From contig JAIXUC010000032.1 in NCBI GenBank assembly GCA_027483665.1, positions 1-52,251 of the forward strand: 52,251 nucleotides of DNA. Reading direction: 5' to 3'. Source of the DNA: Comamonadaceae bacterium (lineage in GTDB: Bacteria; Pseudomonadota; Gammaproteobacteria; Burkholderiales; Burkholderiaceae_C). This document shows, one piece after another, positions 9,488-16,515 of this stretch. The translations under genes and the position numbers were made by a program. Numbering within the stretch: position 1 is the first letter of the stretch; every line of letters begins with the position of its first letter. The notes beneath the pieces are model-generated. The model searched no databases, had not been told where the DNA came from, and worked only from the letters and a program-made list of their open reading frames with translations.

Positions 9488-9763
9488 GCAGCACGCTGCG
9501 ATCCTGGCTAAGGCAGACTCGCTGCTTGAAGACGCAATTTAGGCGCGGCGCCACAGCCTTAAGGGGTATGAGCAGCCATCTGAGCCGCTAGCGCTCGAAA
9601 CCGCGCGCGATCGATAGCGTGTATTGCCTCAAGCTGTTTCCGAAGGCCGAGCGGGGCATGATTTTGCGCCGGGGGGGAAAGGCTGCTTCCTTGCGCCGGG
9701 TTCAACTTGGCGGATAGACCACTGCATCGACCTGATGTAAAGTGATGCATCGGAGGTTTGAAC
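9488..9763. promoter_or_regulatory. Spacer with candidate RHH operator (9724-9752)
   Basis: This is the only real gap in the Druantia-like gene run. No supported gene is seen. Just upstream of the regulator gene, TGATG occurs at 9733 and 9743, exactly 10 bases apart. CATC-N5-GATG forms an inverted repeat at 9725-9737, and GATGCATC is a palindrome at 9744-9751. TGCATCG is repeated at 9723 and 9746. Short repeats one helical turn apart are typical operators for ribbon-helix-helix dimers. The cluster overlaps the region expected for the promoter, so autoregulation is a reasonable inference. Confidence 0.45.
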
Positions 9764-9973
9764 ATGGGGAAATCCATCCGGACAACGTTTTCATTGCCAT
9801 CTGAACAGCATGGCGAGTTGTTGAGAATCGCTGAAGATAGCCACGTTTCGACGGCATGGGTGGTCCGGGAAGCAGTCAGGCTCTACCTTGCCGAGCGCTA
9901 TCCCCTTTTGCAGGAAACCGGTAAGGAGCAGACCATGGGCGAAACTGAGCAAAGCGCGAAGAAGCGGCGATGA
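9764..9973 (+). CDS. Ribbon-helix-helix (CopG/Arc-type) regulator
   Basis: 69 residues from ATG 9764, with GGAGG 7 bases upstream; a TTG at 9758 is in frame but too close to the ribosome site. The N-terminus (SIRTTFSLPSEQ) supplies the DNA-contacting strand and is followed by two helices (HGELLRIAEDSH, STAWVVREAVRLYLAERY), the standard RHH fold. The tail is polar and basic. The stop overlaps the methyltransferase start as ATGA, so the two are translated together. This gene is not part of the published four-gene Druantia type II set as I recall it. A likely job is to set the level of the methyltransferase, as control proteins do in restriction-modification loci. An antitoxin role is less likely because no toxin is adjacent. 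Confidence 0.75.
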   Translation: MGKSIRTTFSLPSEQHGELLRIAEDSHVSTAWVVREAVRLYLAERYPLLQETGKEQTMGETEQSAKKRR

Positions 9974-11079
9974 AGAAAGCCGCGCTGTCCGTGAAGCGGG
10001 CTCAGGCCAATCGCGACCGCCGGGTACCCTCCAGGGTCCGGGTTTCGGCTAGACATCCGTCAGGAGCGGCCCTTCCAAGGATCGTGAGTCTCTTCTGCGG
10101 TGCGGGCGGCCTAGATTGGGGTTTCCATGCCGAAAACTTCCAGATTCCCATTGCCATCGACGTTTCCGAAGCCGCCGTGCGCACGCACAAGAGGAACTTC
10201 AGCAGCACGCACAGCGTGGCGGCAGATCTCATCAAGCTGCAGCCACGGGGAGTGCATGAGCTGGTCGCCAAGAAGATTCCAGCCAAGATCCGGATCGGGG
10301 TGATCGGCGGCCCGCCATGCCAAGGCTTCTCACGGGCCAATCCGACTTCGCAGGCAGACGATCCGCGAAATCAGCTCCCGAAGCTCTATCTTGAAATCGT
10401 CAAGAAGCTCCAGAAAACCTACACAGTGGAATTCGTGGTCTTCGAGAACGTGCTTGGGATCCGCGATAAAAAGCATGCAGCCACCTACAAGGCCCTGATG
10501 GAAGGCTTAGACGCGCTTGGCTTCGACGTGACAGAGAAGGAGCTTTGCGCGCTTGACTTTGGGGTTCCACAAAACAGGCGGCGCATCGTGCTCTCGGCCA
10601 TGCGCAAGAACCAAGGCTACAGCGAAGTCCGCCCCAGCCCTAAGAGCGGCTTGAAGACGGTCCGGGAAGCGATCGGCACGCTTGCCGCACCTAAATTTTT
10701 TGATAGAAGGTTGACGCCAGCTGACATTCCCGTGCACGCCAACCACTGGACTATGCGGCCGAAGTCGCCCCGTTTCAGCAACCCTGACGGGGACTTTGCG
10801 CATGGCCGCAGCTTCAAGCGGCTAGCGTGGGATCAGGCCAGTCCGACGGTCGCTTTTGGCCATCGCGAGATCCATGTACATCCAAGTGGCACTAGGCGGC
10901 TGAGCATCTACGAAGCGATGCTGCTTCAGGGTTTTCCAAAGGAATTTGTGCTGGAAGGAAACCTCTCCGAGCAAGTTGAGCAGGTCTCCAATGCAGTTCC
11001 TCCTCCACTAGGCCAAAGCATTGCGGCAGCAGTGAAAGCTGCCCTAAAGATCGAAAAGCACAATCCAAGGGGCCGCTGA
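9970..11079 (+). CDS. druM: DNA cytosine-5 methyltransferase (DruM-like)
   Basis: 369-residue m5C methyltransferase that would transfer a methyl group from S-adenosylmethionine to cytosine C5 in a specific DNA site. Motif I is SLFCGAGGLDWGF near residue 38, motif IV is GGPPCQGFSRAN near 113 with the catalytic Cys, motif VI is FENV near 158, and motif VIII is PQNRRRIV. The target-recognition region lies between about 215 and 290, and motifs IX-X end with QGFP and VSNAVPPPLGQSI. All catalytic residues are present and the length is normal for the family. There is no restriction endonuclease next to it. Its partner is most likely the upstream helicase system, where it would mark self DNA; the Druantia type II DruM is a cytosine methylase. 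An orphan or solitary methyltransferase role is the alternative. Confidence 0.85.
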   Translation: MKKAALSVKRAQANRDRRVPSRVRVSARHPSGAALPRIVSLFCGAGGLDWGFHAENFQIPIAIDVSEAAVRTHKRNFSSTHSVAADLIKLQPRGVHELVAKKIPAKIRIGVIGGPPCQGFSRANPTSQADDPRNQLPKLYLEIVKKLQKTYTVEFVVFENVLGIRDKKHAATYKALMEGLDALGFDVTEKELCALDFGVPQNRRRIVLSAMRKNQGYSEVRPSPKSGLKTVREAIGTLAAPKFFDRRLTPADIPVHANHWTMRPKSPRFSNPDGDFAHGRSFKRLAWDQASPTVAFGHREIHVHPSGTRRLSIYEAMLLQGFPKEFVLEGNLSEQVEQVSNAVPPPLGQSIAAAVKAALKIEKHNPRGR

Positions 11080-11126
11080 TCCGCGCCGGTGTCCTATGCC
11101 ACCTTAGAGGGGGCTCAGCGGCGCTG

Positions 11127-11768
11127 TCACCAATGGCGCAAACGATCCACCGCTTCGTCGATGTCGCCGAGGCGTCCTGGCCGCAGACCCAGCTTTGCCG
11201 CCATTCCCCCCAGCGCCGCGTTGACGTTCGCATCGTGTTTGATTTGCAGCCGCTCGAAGGTGCGCCAGTGCATGCCCTTCGGCTTTAACCCGTTGCCGTT
11301 CAGGATGCCGGGTTCCCAGCCCAGCCGGTCGCGCAACTTGTCGGCTCGCCGCGATGCGCGGTCGTCGTCGGCTTCGCGCTGGACACGGTACGCCAAACGG
11401 TGGCAGTGTCGGCAAGTGAACACCACTCCACCATAAAGCAAGGCCACTCGCCTGCCGCAGCCTTGAGTAGGGCAAAGCCACCACACACGGCGACCTCCGA
11501 AGGTGCACTCCGTCCACGCCAGCCGTACCAAGTAGTTCATTGGAGTCCACTCCCTGCCGCGCTCGCGCTGCCTGTAGTTCAGCATCACGGTATCAACGCC
11601 CACAGTCAGGTTGATCGTTGCGAAGACCTCGCCGTCGAGCGTCCAGTTCCACGTCAGCGAGTTGCCAGGCGTTAACAGCCGCTTGCGTTGCAGCTTGCGC
11701 ACGTCCAGTGCACGCATGTCGTCAGTGCAATAAGCTCCGCCGCGCCTGCCACTGCCGATTCCGCCCAT
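11127..11768 (-). CDS. Zinc-ribbon mobile-element protein, unknown function
   Basis: 213 residues. The start at 11768 is supported by GAGGAG 6 bases upstream. The N-terminus is a glycine-rich MGGIGSGRRGG stretch common in phage and island hypothetical proteins. The middle has two Cys pairs, WLCPTQGCGRR and FTCRHCHRLAY, that should bind zinc as a ribbon. The C-terminal third is basic and helical. It is convergent with the methyltransferase gene (47-base gap) and on the same strand as the integrase group, so it belongs to the element backbone rather than to the defence cargo. DNA binding is plausible from the zinc ribbon and charge, but no function is known to me. Confidence 0.65.
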   Translation of the reverse strand: MGGIGSGRRGGAYCTDDMRALDVRKLQRKRLLTPGNSLTWNWTLDGEVFATINLTVGVDTVMLNYRQRERGREWTPMNYLVRLAWTECTFGGRRVWWLCPTQGCGRRVALLYGGVVFTCRHCHRLAYRVQREADDDRASRRADKLRDRLGWEPGILNGNGLKPKGMHWRTFERLQIKHDANVNAALGGMAAKLGLRPGRLGDIDEAVDRLRHW

Positions 11769-11966
11769 GTTCAGCTCCTCAAAGATTTTCCGAAATCATC
11801 AGGCAGGTTTGGTCGTGCCTCCTGGGTCTTGGCGCAGCCCAAGCCACAAAAGACTTGGCCCAATCGATAAGTCGCGCTGCACCTTGCTTCTCTGCAAGAT
11901 GGCCACCAGCCCCGAGTCATGATCGCGGGCACCAGCCACCCCCTAGGGTGGCAACATGCATAGGTG

Positions 11967-12169
11967 TTCAGAATCTGAAGCAGAGGTCGAACAAACGCGT
12001 TCTATGCTTGAAACCCCGGAATCCCTGTGTTCATGCGCGTTCTAGCCCGATGGGTGGCGAAATGACTCCTTCAGTTACTGAACAAGTGGAGAGTTCACTG
12101 CTTCATTCTTTGAAGCGACAAAACGGGCTTACGCTTCAACTTTTGAACCGATACGCTTCACTTTCTGAA
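11967..12169. repeat. Array of TTCA-N5-TGAA palindromes (iteron or operator array)
   Basis: Five exact copies of TTCA-N5-TGAA start at 11967, 12070, 12102, 12135 and 12157, with one near-copy (TTCT-N5-TGAA) at 12000. The intervals 33, 32, 33 and 22 are close to whole helical turns, so most sites would face the same side of the helix. The last two lie in the 3' end of the winged-helix gene. Palindromic sites in phase beside a gene for a DNA-binding protein suggest either a replication origin with iterons or a cooperative operator. The rest of the 11769-12128 gap holds nothing else I can support. Confidence 0.65.
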
Positions 12170-12644
12170 GGCTCGATGCGTTTTGCGTCTGCTTGCGCCT
12201 TCCTGTTTTTGCGTCTGCATGGGCCTTCCTGATGGCGGCCTTGGCTTCTGCCAGCTTGGTGAACTTGCGCCACTCACCCGTTGCCTTCATTGCCTTGATG
12301 CCTAGCTTGGGCTGCTCAAACACCACCTCGTCGGTAAAGCGGTACAGGCTGCACACTGATTTCCCCCATGCGATGCCGCCTTGGCGCACCTTTGCAATAA
12401 GGCCGACCGCTTCTAAGGTGCGAAGGCACTTGGAGAGAGTGGCCGACGATGCCACGCCGTAGTGCTTCATCTCGCTCAGAGTACAGCTCAAGTTGCCGTT
12501 GTTCGTGCTCTGGAGCTTCCGTCGCACCGCCACGAACAGGCGCACGCTCGACGGGTCTAGCGCCCGCCAGGCCATGGAGTCGATCAGCTCCCAGTAAATG
12601 CGGACGTGACCGCCTCGAGGGTCCTTCTGCTTTTGTGCGGCCAT
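12129..12644 (-). CDS. Winged-helix DNA-binding protein, possible element replication or control protein
   Basis: 171 residues from ATG 12644 (MAAQKQKDPRGG); the frame extends upstream but the extension looks non-natural and overlaps other genes. A winged helix is visible: LDPSSVRLFVAVRRKL, then CTLSEMKHYGVASSATLSKCLRTLEAVGLIAKV, with a wing after it. The C-terminal third is highly basic (KTGRRKQTQN). The layout resembles the initiator-like wHTH proteins of small plasmids and integrative elements. The gene is the last of a coupled run, starting in a TAATG overlap with a 16-aa ORF. The palindrome array inside and after its 3' end is a candidate binding region. DNA binding is likely; a replication role is speculative. 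Confidence 0.55.
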   Translation of the reverse strand: MAAQKQKDPRGGHVRIYWELIDSMAWRALDPSSVRLFVAVRRKLQSTNNGNLSCTLSEMKHYGVASSATLSKCLRTLEAVGLIAKVRQGGIAWGKSVCSLYRFTDEVVFEQPKLGIKAMKATGEWRKFTKLAEAKAAIRKAHADAKTGRRKQTQNASSLQKVKRIGSKVEA

Positions 12645-12694
12645 TACGCCCACCCGCCACGCCAAGCCTTGGTCGGGTGCAGAAGTGCGCTCAT
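12644..12694 (-). CDS. 16-aa relay ORF between two coupled genes
   Basis: A 16-codon frame (MSALLHPTKAWRGGWA) begins in an ATGA overlap with the stop of the upstream 80-aa gene and ends in a TAATG overlap with the start of the winged-helix gene. It has a strong ribosome site, GGAGGG, 5 bases before its ATG. The winged-helix gene itself has no good ribosome site. The arrangement suggests this micro-ORF carries ribosomes across the junction. Whether the peptide has a job of its own is unknown. Confidence 0.4.
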   Translation of the reverse strand: MSALLHPTKAWRGGWA

Positions 12695-12933
12695 AGCCGC
12701 CCTCCAATCTGCTCCAGGAAGCGCCGCGCCGTGTCAATGGTGAGCAGGTGGCGCACAAGCCCCCAGCGTTCGGCCCAGTACGTCACAGCCCCGTCTGCCG
12801 GGTCTGTTCGGTGCAATGCGTGGCCCTTCAACGCGAACGCTGCCCGCAGGCTTGAGAACGCTTTGTCGTTGCTCTCCGCCGTGGGATTGCCGTCCTTGGC
12901 AGGCATTTCTTTCGGGGTGGTGCTGGTCGTCAT
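12691..12933 (-). CDS. Small hypothetical protein, 80 aa
   Basis: Start taken at ATG 12933, with AAGGGG 5 bases upstream; a GTG two codons earlier would bury the ribosome site. The protein has a polar N-terminus (TTSTTPKEMPAKDG) and a compact C-terminal part with helices (AFSSLRAAFALKGH, RHLLTIDTARRFLEQIGG). Similar small proteins occur beside AlpA genes in integrase-tRNA islands of Burkholderiales, but I know no function. It lies 9 bases downstream of the AlpA-like gene and overlaps the next frame, so it is in the middle of an operon. Confidence 0.6.
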   Translation of the reverse strand: MTTSTTPKEMPAKDGNPTAESNDKAFSSLRAAFALKGHALHRTDPADGAVTYWAERWGLVRHLLTIDTARRFLEQIGGRL

Positions 12934-12942
12934 GTCCACCCC

Positions 12943-13200
12943 TTACGCGGCCAGCAATACGGCCAGCTTCTTCGCCCGCTGTGAGTGAAGCAGATTCACC
13001 AGCTCCCGAATCTGGTCATCTGATTGACCTGCGATGCGTGCCGCAGTGATGGCCTTGACTTCATCGTCTGGCCATCCACTTGACCGCTCCCCGATCTTGA
13101 CTGGCTGCGTCCACAGTCCGGCGCGAATCAGCCCGTAGATGCTCGCGTGGGACTTGTACCCAGATTCACCTTTGCACCGTTCAATTCTCCAGATAGCCAT
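12943..13200 (-). CDS. AlpA-like helix-turn-helix regulator or excisionase
   Basis: 85 residues with the features of AlpA-family proteins: SIYGLIRAGLWTQPVKIGERSSGW is split between a helix-turn-helix and a short wing, followed by PDDEVKAITAARIAGQSDDQIREL. AlpA-type proteins of P4-like elements act as transcription activators of the integrase or as excisionases. The gene is directly downstream of the integrase on the same strand and leads the small-gene operon. Its upstream region (13201-13395) carries a 12-bp perfect palindrome that could be an operator. The family is fairly sure; whether it regulates or excises cannot be read from sequence. Confidence 0.8.
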   Translation of the reverse strand: MAIWRIERCKGESGYKSHASIYGLIRAGLWTQPVKIGERSSGWPDDEVKAITAARIAGQSDDQIRELVNLLHSQRAKKLAVLLAA

Positions 13201-13346
13201 TGCTGTTCACCTTTGTTCGGCGGTTTACGCCGTTGCCATTGATGACGCAACTTTGCAGCTATCACGAGATCCGGTTGTCCAGAGTGCCTATGGGAAAGTG
13301 TTGAAGGTCAATAACATCAATAACTTGCGAGACTAAAGCGTTCAGT

Positions 13347-13358
13347 ACGACATGTCGT
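13347..13358. promoter_or_regulatory. Perfect 12-bp palindrome upstream of the AlpA-like operon
   Basis: ACGACATGTCGT is a perfect palindrome in the 195-base gap between the integrase stop and the AlpA-like start. It is flanked by GTAC on the right and AGT/AC on the left, so partial symmetry extends further. Its place suggests an operator for the small-gene operon or a binding site for the integrase or AlpA protein. No confident -35/-10 pair was identified. Confidence 0.4.
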
Positions 13359-13395
13359 GTACGCTGTATTTTTTCGACTTTGTCATGCGTGATTT

Positions 13396-14640
13396 TCAGG
13401 CTGTGCGATGACTTGAGATCACTTCCGCGCCAGCCCGAAGCTTGTCCAAGTAGTCTGCCCACGTCTGCATCATCTGCCGACGCTGCTCCAAGTAGTCCGC
13501 ACGGTCATAGGCGCTGCCAAGCGGTCCGCTTTTGCCGTGTCCAAGTTGGGCCTCCACCATGTCAGCCGGAATGCCGGGAATGCGCTCGGCAATCATGGTG
13601 CGGGCCATTGCTCTGAACCCATGGGCTACATGTTCATCGTTGCCGAAATCTAGCCGGCGAAGGGCCGCATTGATCGTGCCGTCGCTCATGGGTTTGTTGA
13701 GGTCACGCGCCCCCGGAAACACATAGCGCCTGCCGCCGGTTAACTGCTCCAGCCTTTTCAGAATGTGCACCGCTTGGGTAGATAGGGGCACAAGGTGCGG
13801 CTTGCCGTTGACCTTTTCATGCTTACTGCGCTTCATGTCGGACGGGGGAATGGTCAGCATGGCCCTCTCCAGGTCAACCCACGCCCATTCCATCGCCCGG
13901 ATGTTGCCGGGTCGCTGAAAGAACAGGGCGGAGAGTTGCATTGCCGCCAGCGTGGTCGGTTGCCCGGTGTAGCCATCGATGGCCCGCAGCAAGCCCCCTG
14001 CCTCCACCGGGTCGAGCACCGCTGAGAAGTGCTTCGCTACATGGGGCTTGAGTGCGCCCTTCAGGTCGCCCGCCGGGTTGCTCTCACAGTACCCGGTCTG
14101 AATGCCATAACGGAACACTTGCCCGGCCATTTGTTGGAGGTCTTGTGCCGTGCTCAGAATCCCCTTCGCCTCTGCCTTGCGCAGCGCCGCCAACAGGGAA
14201 GGGGCCTTGATCTTGCTCAGGGGCAAGCTGCCGATGTAGGGGAACAAGTAAATCTCGTTCATCCGCAGCCACTTGGTTCCGTGGCCGTCGCTCCATCCCG
14301 CTGCCTTCACGGCGTGGAATTCACGGGCCACCGCTTCAAAGGTGATGGCTCCTGTTGCGGCCTTGGTCAGCTTCTCAAGCTTGCGCGTCTCTATCGGATC
14401 AAGACCCTGCGACTTTTGCAGCTTGGCCGCATCCCGCGCATTGCGTGCCGCTTTCAATTTCATGGTTGGATAGCTGCCGAGCGCAAGGCGCGTCTCCTTG
14501 CCGTCCTTGTAGAGCTTCAGGAACCAACGCTTGGACCCGCTCGGACTGACTTCCAGGTACAGGCCAGCCGAATCGGTCAGACGCACTCGCTTTTTATCGC
14601 GCGGGCAGCTGCTGTTCTTGCAGTCTGGATCAGTGAGCAT
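13396..14640 (-). CDS. P4-type tyrosine integrase
   Basis: Site-specific recombinase that would insert the element at the tRNA-Gly gene. The start is set at ATG 14640 because MLTDPDCKNS, leading into RVRLTDSAGLYLEVSPSGSK, is the normal N-terminus of P4-like integrases (DUF4102 arm-binding domain). That gives 414 residues, typical length; the frame is open to 14778 but the extra residues do not look like the family. The catalytic domain shows the first Arg in NIRAMEWAW, HGFRAMART for the H-x-x-R box, a GHGK segment, and the nucleophile Tyr in SAYDRADYL. All key residues are present, so it should be active. It points away from the tRNA into the element. There is no clear ribosome site. Confidence 0.93.
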   Translation of the reverse strand: MLTDPDCKNSSCPRDKKRVRLTDSAGLYLEVSPSGSKRWFLKLYKDGKETRLALGSYPTMKLKAARNARDAAKLQKSQGLDPIETRKLEKLTKAATGAITFEAVAREFHAVKAAGWSDGHGTKWLRMNEIYLFPYIGSLPLSKIKAPSLLAALRKAEAKGILSTAQDLQQMAGQVFRYGIQTGYCESNPAGDLKGALKPHVAKHFSAVLDPVEAGGLLRAIDGYTGQPTTLAAMQLSALFFQRPGNIRAMEWAWVDLERAMLTIPPSDMKRSKHEKVNGKPHLVPLSTQAVHILKRLEQLTGGRRYVFPGARDLNKPMSDGTINAALRRLDFGNDEHVAHGFRAMARTMIAERIPGIPADMVEAQLGHGKSGPLGSAYDRADYLEQRRQMMQTWADYLDKLRAGAEVISSHRTA

Positions 14641-14780
14641 CGGGGAAAAACTTTCTATGTTTGTGCCCCGGTTCAGCGACGACGGGTCAGTTTGTTCCCC
14701 GCATTGTTCCCCGCTCTTGTTTTGACTGTCAATGTTCGCTGCTAGACATTGCTGCAACCGGAAGTGCCGATCTCCCAATG

Positions 14781-14816
14781 AAAAAGGCCGTCAGGTGTAT
14801 GTCCTTGACGGCCTTT
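14781..14816 (-). terminator. Rho-independent terminator after tRNA-Gly
   Basis: AAAGGCCGTCA and TGACGGCCTTT form an 11-bp perfect stem around a 12-base loop. Read on the minus strand it follows the tRNA by about a dozen bases and ends in a run of five T, so it should terminate the tRNA transcript. It sits between the tRNA and the integrase and may insulate the integrase from tRNA transcription. Confidence 0.8.
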
Positions 14817-14827
14817 GACTACTTATT

Positions 14828-14901
14828 TGGAGCGGGTGAAGGGAATCGAACCCTCGTATGAAGCTTGGGAAGCTGCCGTTCTGCCATTGAACTACACCCG
14901 C
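14828..14901 (-). tRNA. tRNA-Gly (CCC anticodon)
   Basis: A 74-base cloverleaf can be folded, including an encoded CCA. The acceptor stem is GCGGGTG/CACCCGC, the D arm carries GTTCAATGGCAGAAC, and the anticodon loop is TTCCCAA, giving anticodon CCC. The T arm is GAGGGTTCGATTCCCTT. The anticodon stem contains one C-T mismatch. The 3' end faces the integrase, so this gene is the attachment site of the element; the gene remains complete after insertion. It is followed by a strong terminator. Confidence 0.95.
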
Positions 14902-14938
14902 TCGGAAGTCGGAAGTCTATCTCCGTGGTCGGCCGGGT

Positions 14939-16417
14939 TTACTTCAAGATGTCGCCCAAACACAGGTACTTGATTTCCACGTAGTCGTCGATGCCGTGGT
15001 GCGAACCTTCGCGGCCCAAGCCCGATTGCTTGACGCCGCCGAAGGGCACGTGCTCTGTTGCCAAGATGCCCACGTTGATGCCCACCATGCCGTACTCCAG
15101 CGCTTCGCTCACGCGGAAGATGCGGCCCACGTCGCGGCTGTAGAAGTAGCTGGCCAAGCCGAACTCGGTGTTGTTGGCTGCATCGATGGCTTCTTGCTCG
15201 GTGTGGAAGCGAAACACTGGCGCAAAAGGCCCGAAGGTTTCTTCCTTGGCGCAGAGCATGTCGGCGCTGGCGTTGGCCACCACGGTCGGCTCGAAGAACT
15301 GGCCTTGGAGCTTGTGGCCGCCGGTCAGCACCTGCCCGCCCTTGGCCAGCGCGTCGGCCACGTGGCGCTGCACCTTCTCGATGGCCGCGTCTTCGATCAG
15401 CGGGCCTTGCACCACGCCTTCTTCAAAGCCGTTGCCCACTTTGAATGCGCGCACCTTGGCGGCGAACTTCTGCACGAAGGCGTCGTACACGCCGTCTTGC
15501 ACATAAAGGCGGTTGGCGCAGACGCAGGTTTGGCCGGCGTTGCGGTATTTGCTGGCAATGGCGCCCTCGACCGCGCTGTCGATGTCGGCGTCGTCAAACA
15601 CGATGAAGGGCGCGTTGCCGCCCAACTCCAGCGAGAGCTTTTTCACCGTCGGCGCGCTTTGCGCCATGAGGATGCGGCCCACCTCGGTGCTGCCGGTGAA
15701 GCTCAAGTGCCGCACCACGTCGCTGGCGCACAAGACCTTGCCGATGGCAATGCTGTTGGCGCCGTCCGCGCTCAACACGTTCAACACACCGGCAGGAATG
15801 CCAGCGCGCAAGGCCAACTCGGCGGCTGCCAGCGCGGTCAGCGGCGTCAACTCGGCTGGTTTGATGATCACCGGGCAGCCAGCGGCCAAGGCAGGGGCCA
15901 CTTTGCGGGTGATCATGGCCAGCGGAAAGTTCCAGGGTGTGATGGCTGCGCACACGCCGATGGGCTGGCGAATCACCATCAGGCGGCGGGTGTTGTCGAA
16001 GGGCGGCAGCGTTTCACCGTTGATGCGCTTGGCTTCTTCTGCGAACCACTCGACAAAGCTCGCGCCGTAGGCGATTTCGCCTTTGGCCTCGCCGTAGGGC
16101 TTGCCTTGTTCTGCGGTGAGGATGCGCCCTAAGTCTTCCTGGTTGGCCATGAGCAAGTCGAACCAGCGGCGCAAGATGGCGCTGCGCTCTTTGGCGGTTT
16201 TGCTGCGCCAGGCGGGCCAAGCGGCGTTGGCCGCTGCGATGGCGGCTTCAGCATCCGCTGGGCCGAGGTTGGCCACGTCGGCCAGCTTCAAACCAGTGGC
16301 CGGGTCGTTCACATCGAAGCGGGCGCTACCGGGCAGCCATTGGCCGTTGACCAGGCCATCGGTCTTGAGCAACGAGGGGTCTTTGAGCAAAGCAAGGGGG
16401 GAGTTCTTCATGTCCAT
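14939..16417 (-). CDS. gabD: NAD(P)-dependent semialdehyde dehydrogenase (GabD/DavD family)
   Basis: 492 residues from ATG 16417, with AAGGA about 7 bases upstream. It would oxidise succinate semialdehyde or glutarate semialdehyde to the acid. PWNFPLAMITRKVAPALAAG marks the cofactor-binding region, FTGSTEVG follows, the general base Glu is in LELGGNAP, and the nucleophile Cys is in NAGQTCVCANR. The sequence resembles GabD throughout. It is the last gene of a minus-strand group with glutaryl-CoA dehydrogenase and a class III CoA-transferase, which favours glutarate semialdehyde (DavD role, from lysine via 5-aminovalerate) as a physiological substrate. Sequence alone cannot separate the two activities. 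Confidence 0.88.
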   Translation of the reverse strand: MDMKNSPLALLKDPSLLKTDGLVNGQWLPGSARFDVNDPATGLKLADVANLGPADAEAAIAAANAAWPAWRSKTAKERSAILRRWFDLLMANQEDLGRILTAEQGKPYGEAKGEIAYGASFVEWFAEEAKRINGETLPPFDNTRRLMVIRQPIGVCAAITPWNFPLAMITRKVAPALAAGCPVIIKPAELTPLTALAAAELALRAGIPAGVLNVLSADGANSIAIGKVLCASDVVRHLSFTGSTEVGRILMAQSAPTVKKLSLELGGNAPFIVFDDADIDSAVEGAIASKYRNAGQTCVCANRLYVQDGVYDAFVQKFAAKVRAFKVGNGFEEGVVQGPLIEDAAIEKVQRHVADALAKGGQVLTGGHKLQGQFFEPTVVANASADMLCAKEETFGPFAPVFRFHTEQEAIDAANNTEFGLASYFYSRDVGRIFRVSEALEYGMVGINVGILATEHVPFGGVKQSGLGREGSHHGIDDYVEIKYLCLGDILK

Positions 16418-16515
16418 GGCGGCTTCCTTCTCGGGGTGTTCTCGGAGTGTTCGCGGAGTGTTCGCGTCGTTCAGGCCATCGTACTGCTGCAGGCTGTGCG
16501 ACTGTGGGGCCACTG

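Larger units (their letters stand above)
1..14827. mobile_element. Integrative element (right part) inserted at tRNA-Gly
   Basis: This segment runs from the left window edge to the 3' end of a tRNA-Gly gene. The gene next to the tRNA is a P4-type tyrosine integrase, followed by an AlpA-like regulator, small accessory genes, a winged-helix protein, and defence cargo. Integrase adjacent to a tRNA 3' end is the classic arrangement for site-specific integration. I found no second copy of the tRNA 3' sequence within the window, so the other attachment site must lie to the left. No relaxase or type IV secretion gene is visible, so this could be a mobilisable or satellite-like island rather than a full ICE. 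The element assignment is inferred from gene content; the boundary at the tRNA is well supported. Confidence 0.8.

Noticed and set aside
9559-9777. 72-codon minus-strand frame opposite the RHH promoter
   Set aside because: It crosses the RHH start and its operator-like repeats and shows no family features.
3968-11079. Interpretation as DISARM
   Set aside because: DISARM has separate helicase and DUF1998 proteins with a phospholipase D gene. Here the helicase and DUF1998 are one protein and no phospholipase D motif was seen.
14640-14778. Longer N-terminus of the integrase
   Set aside because: Extra 46 residues do not resemble P4-type integrases, whereas MLTD at 14640 is the usual start.
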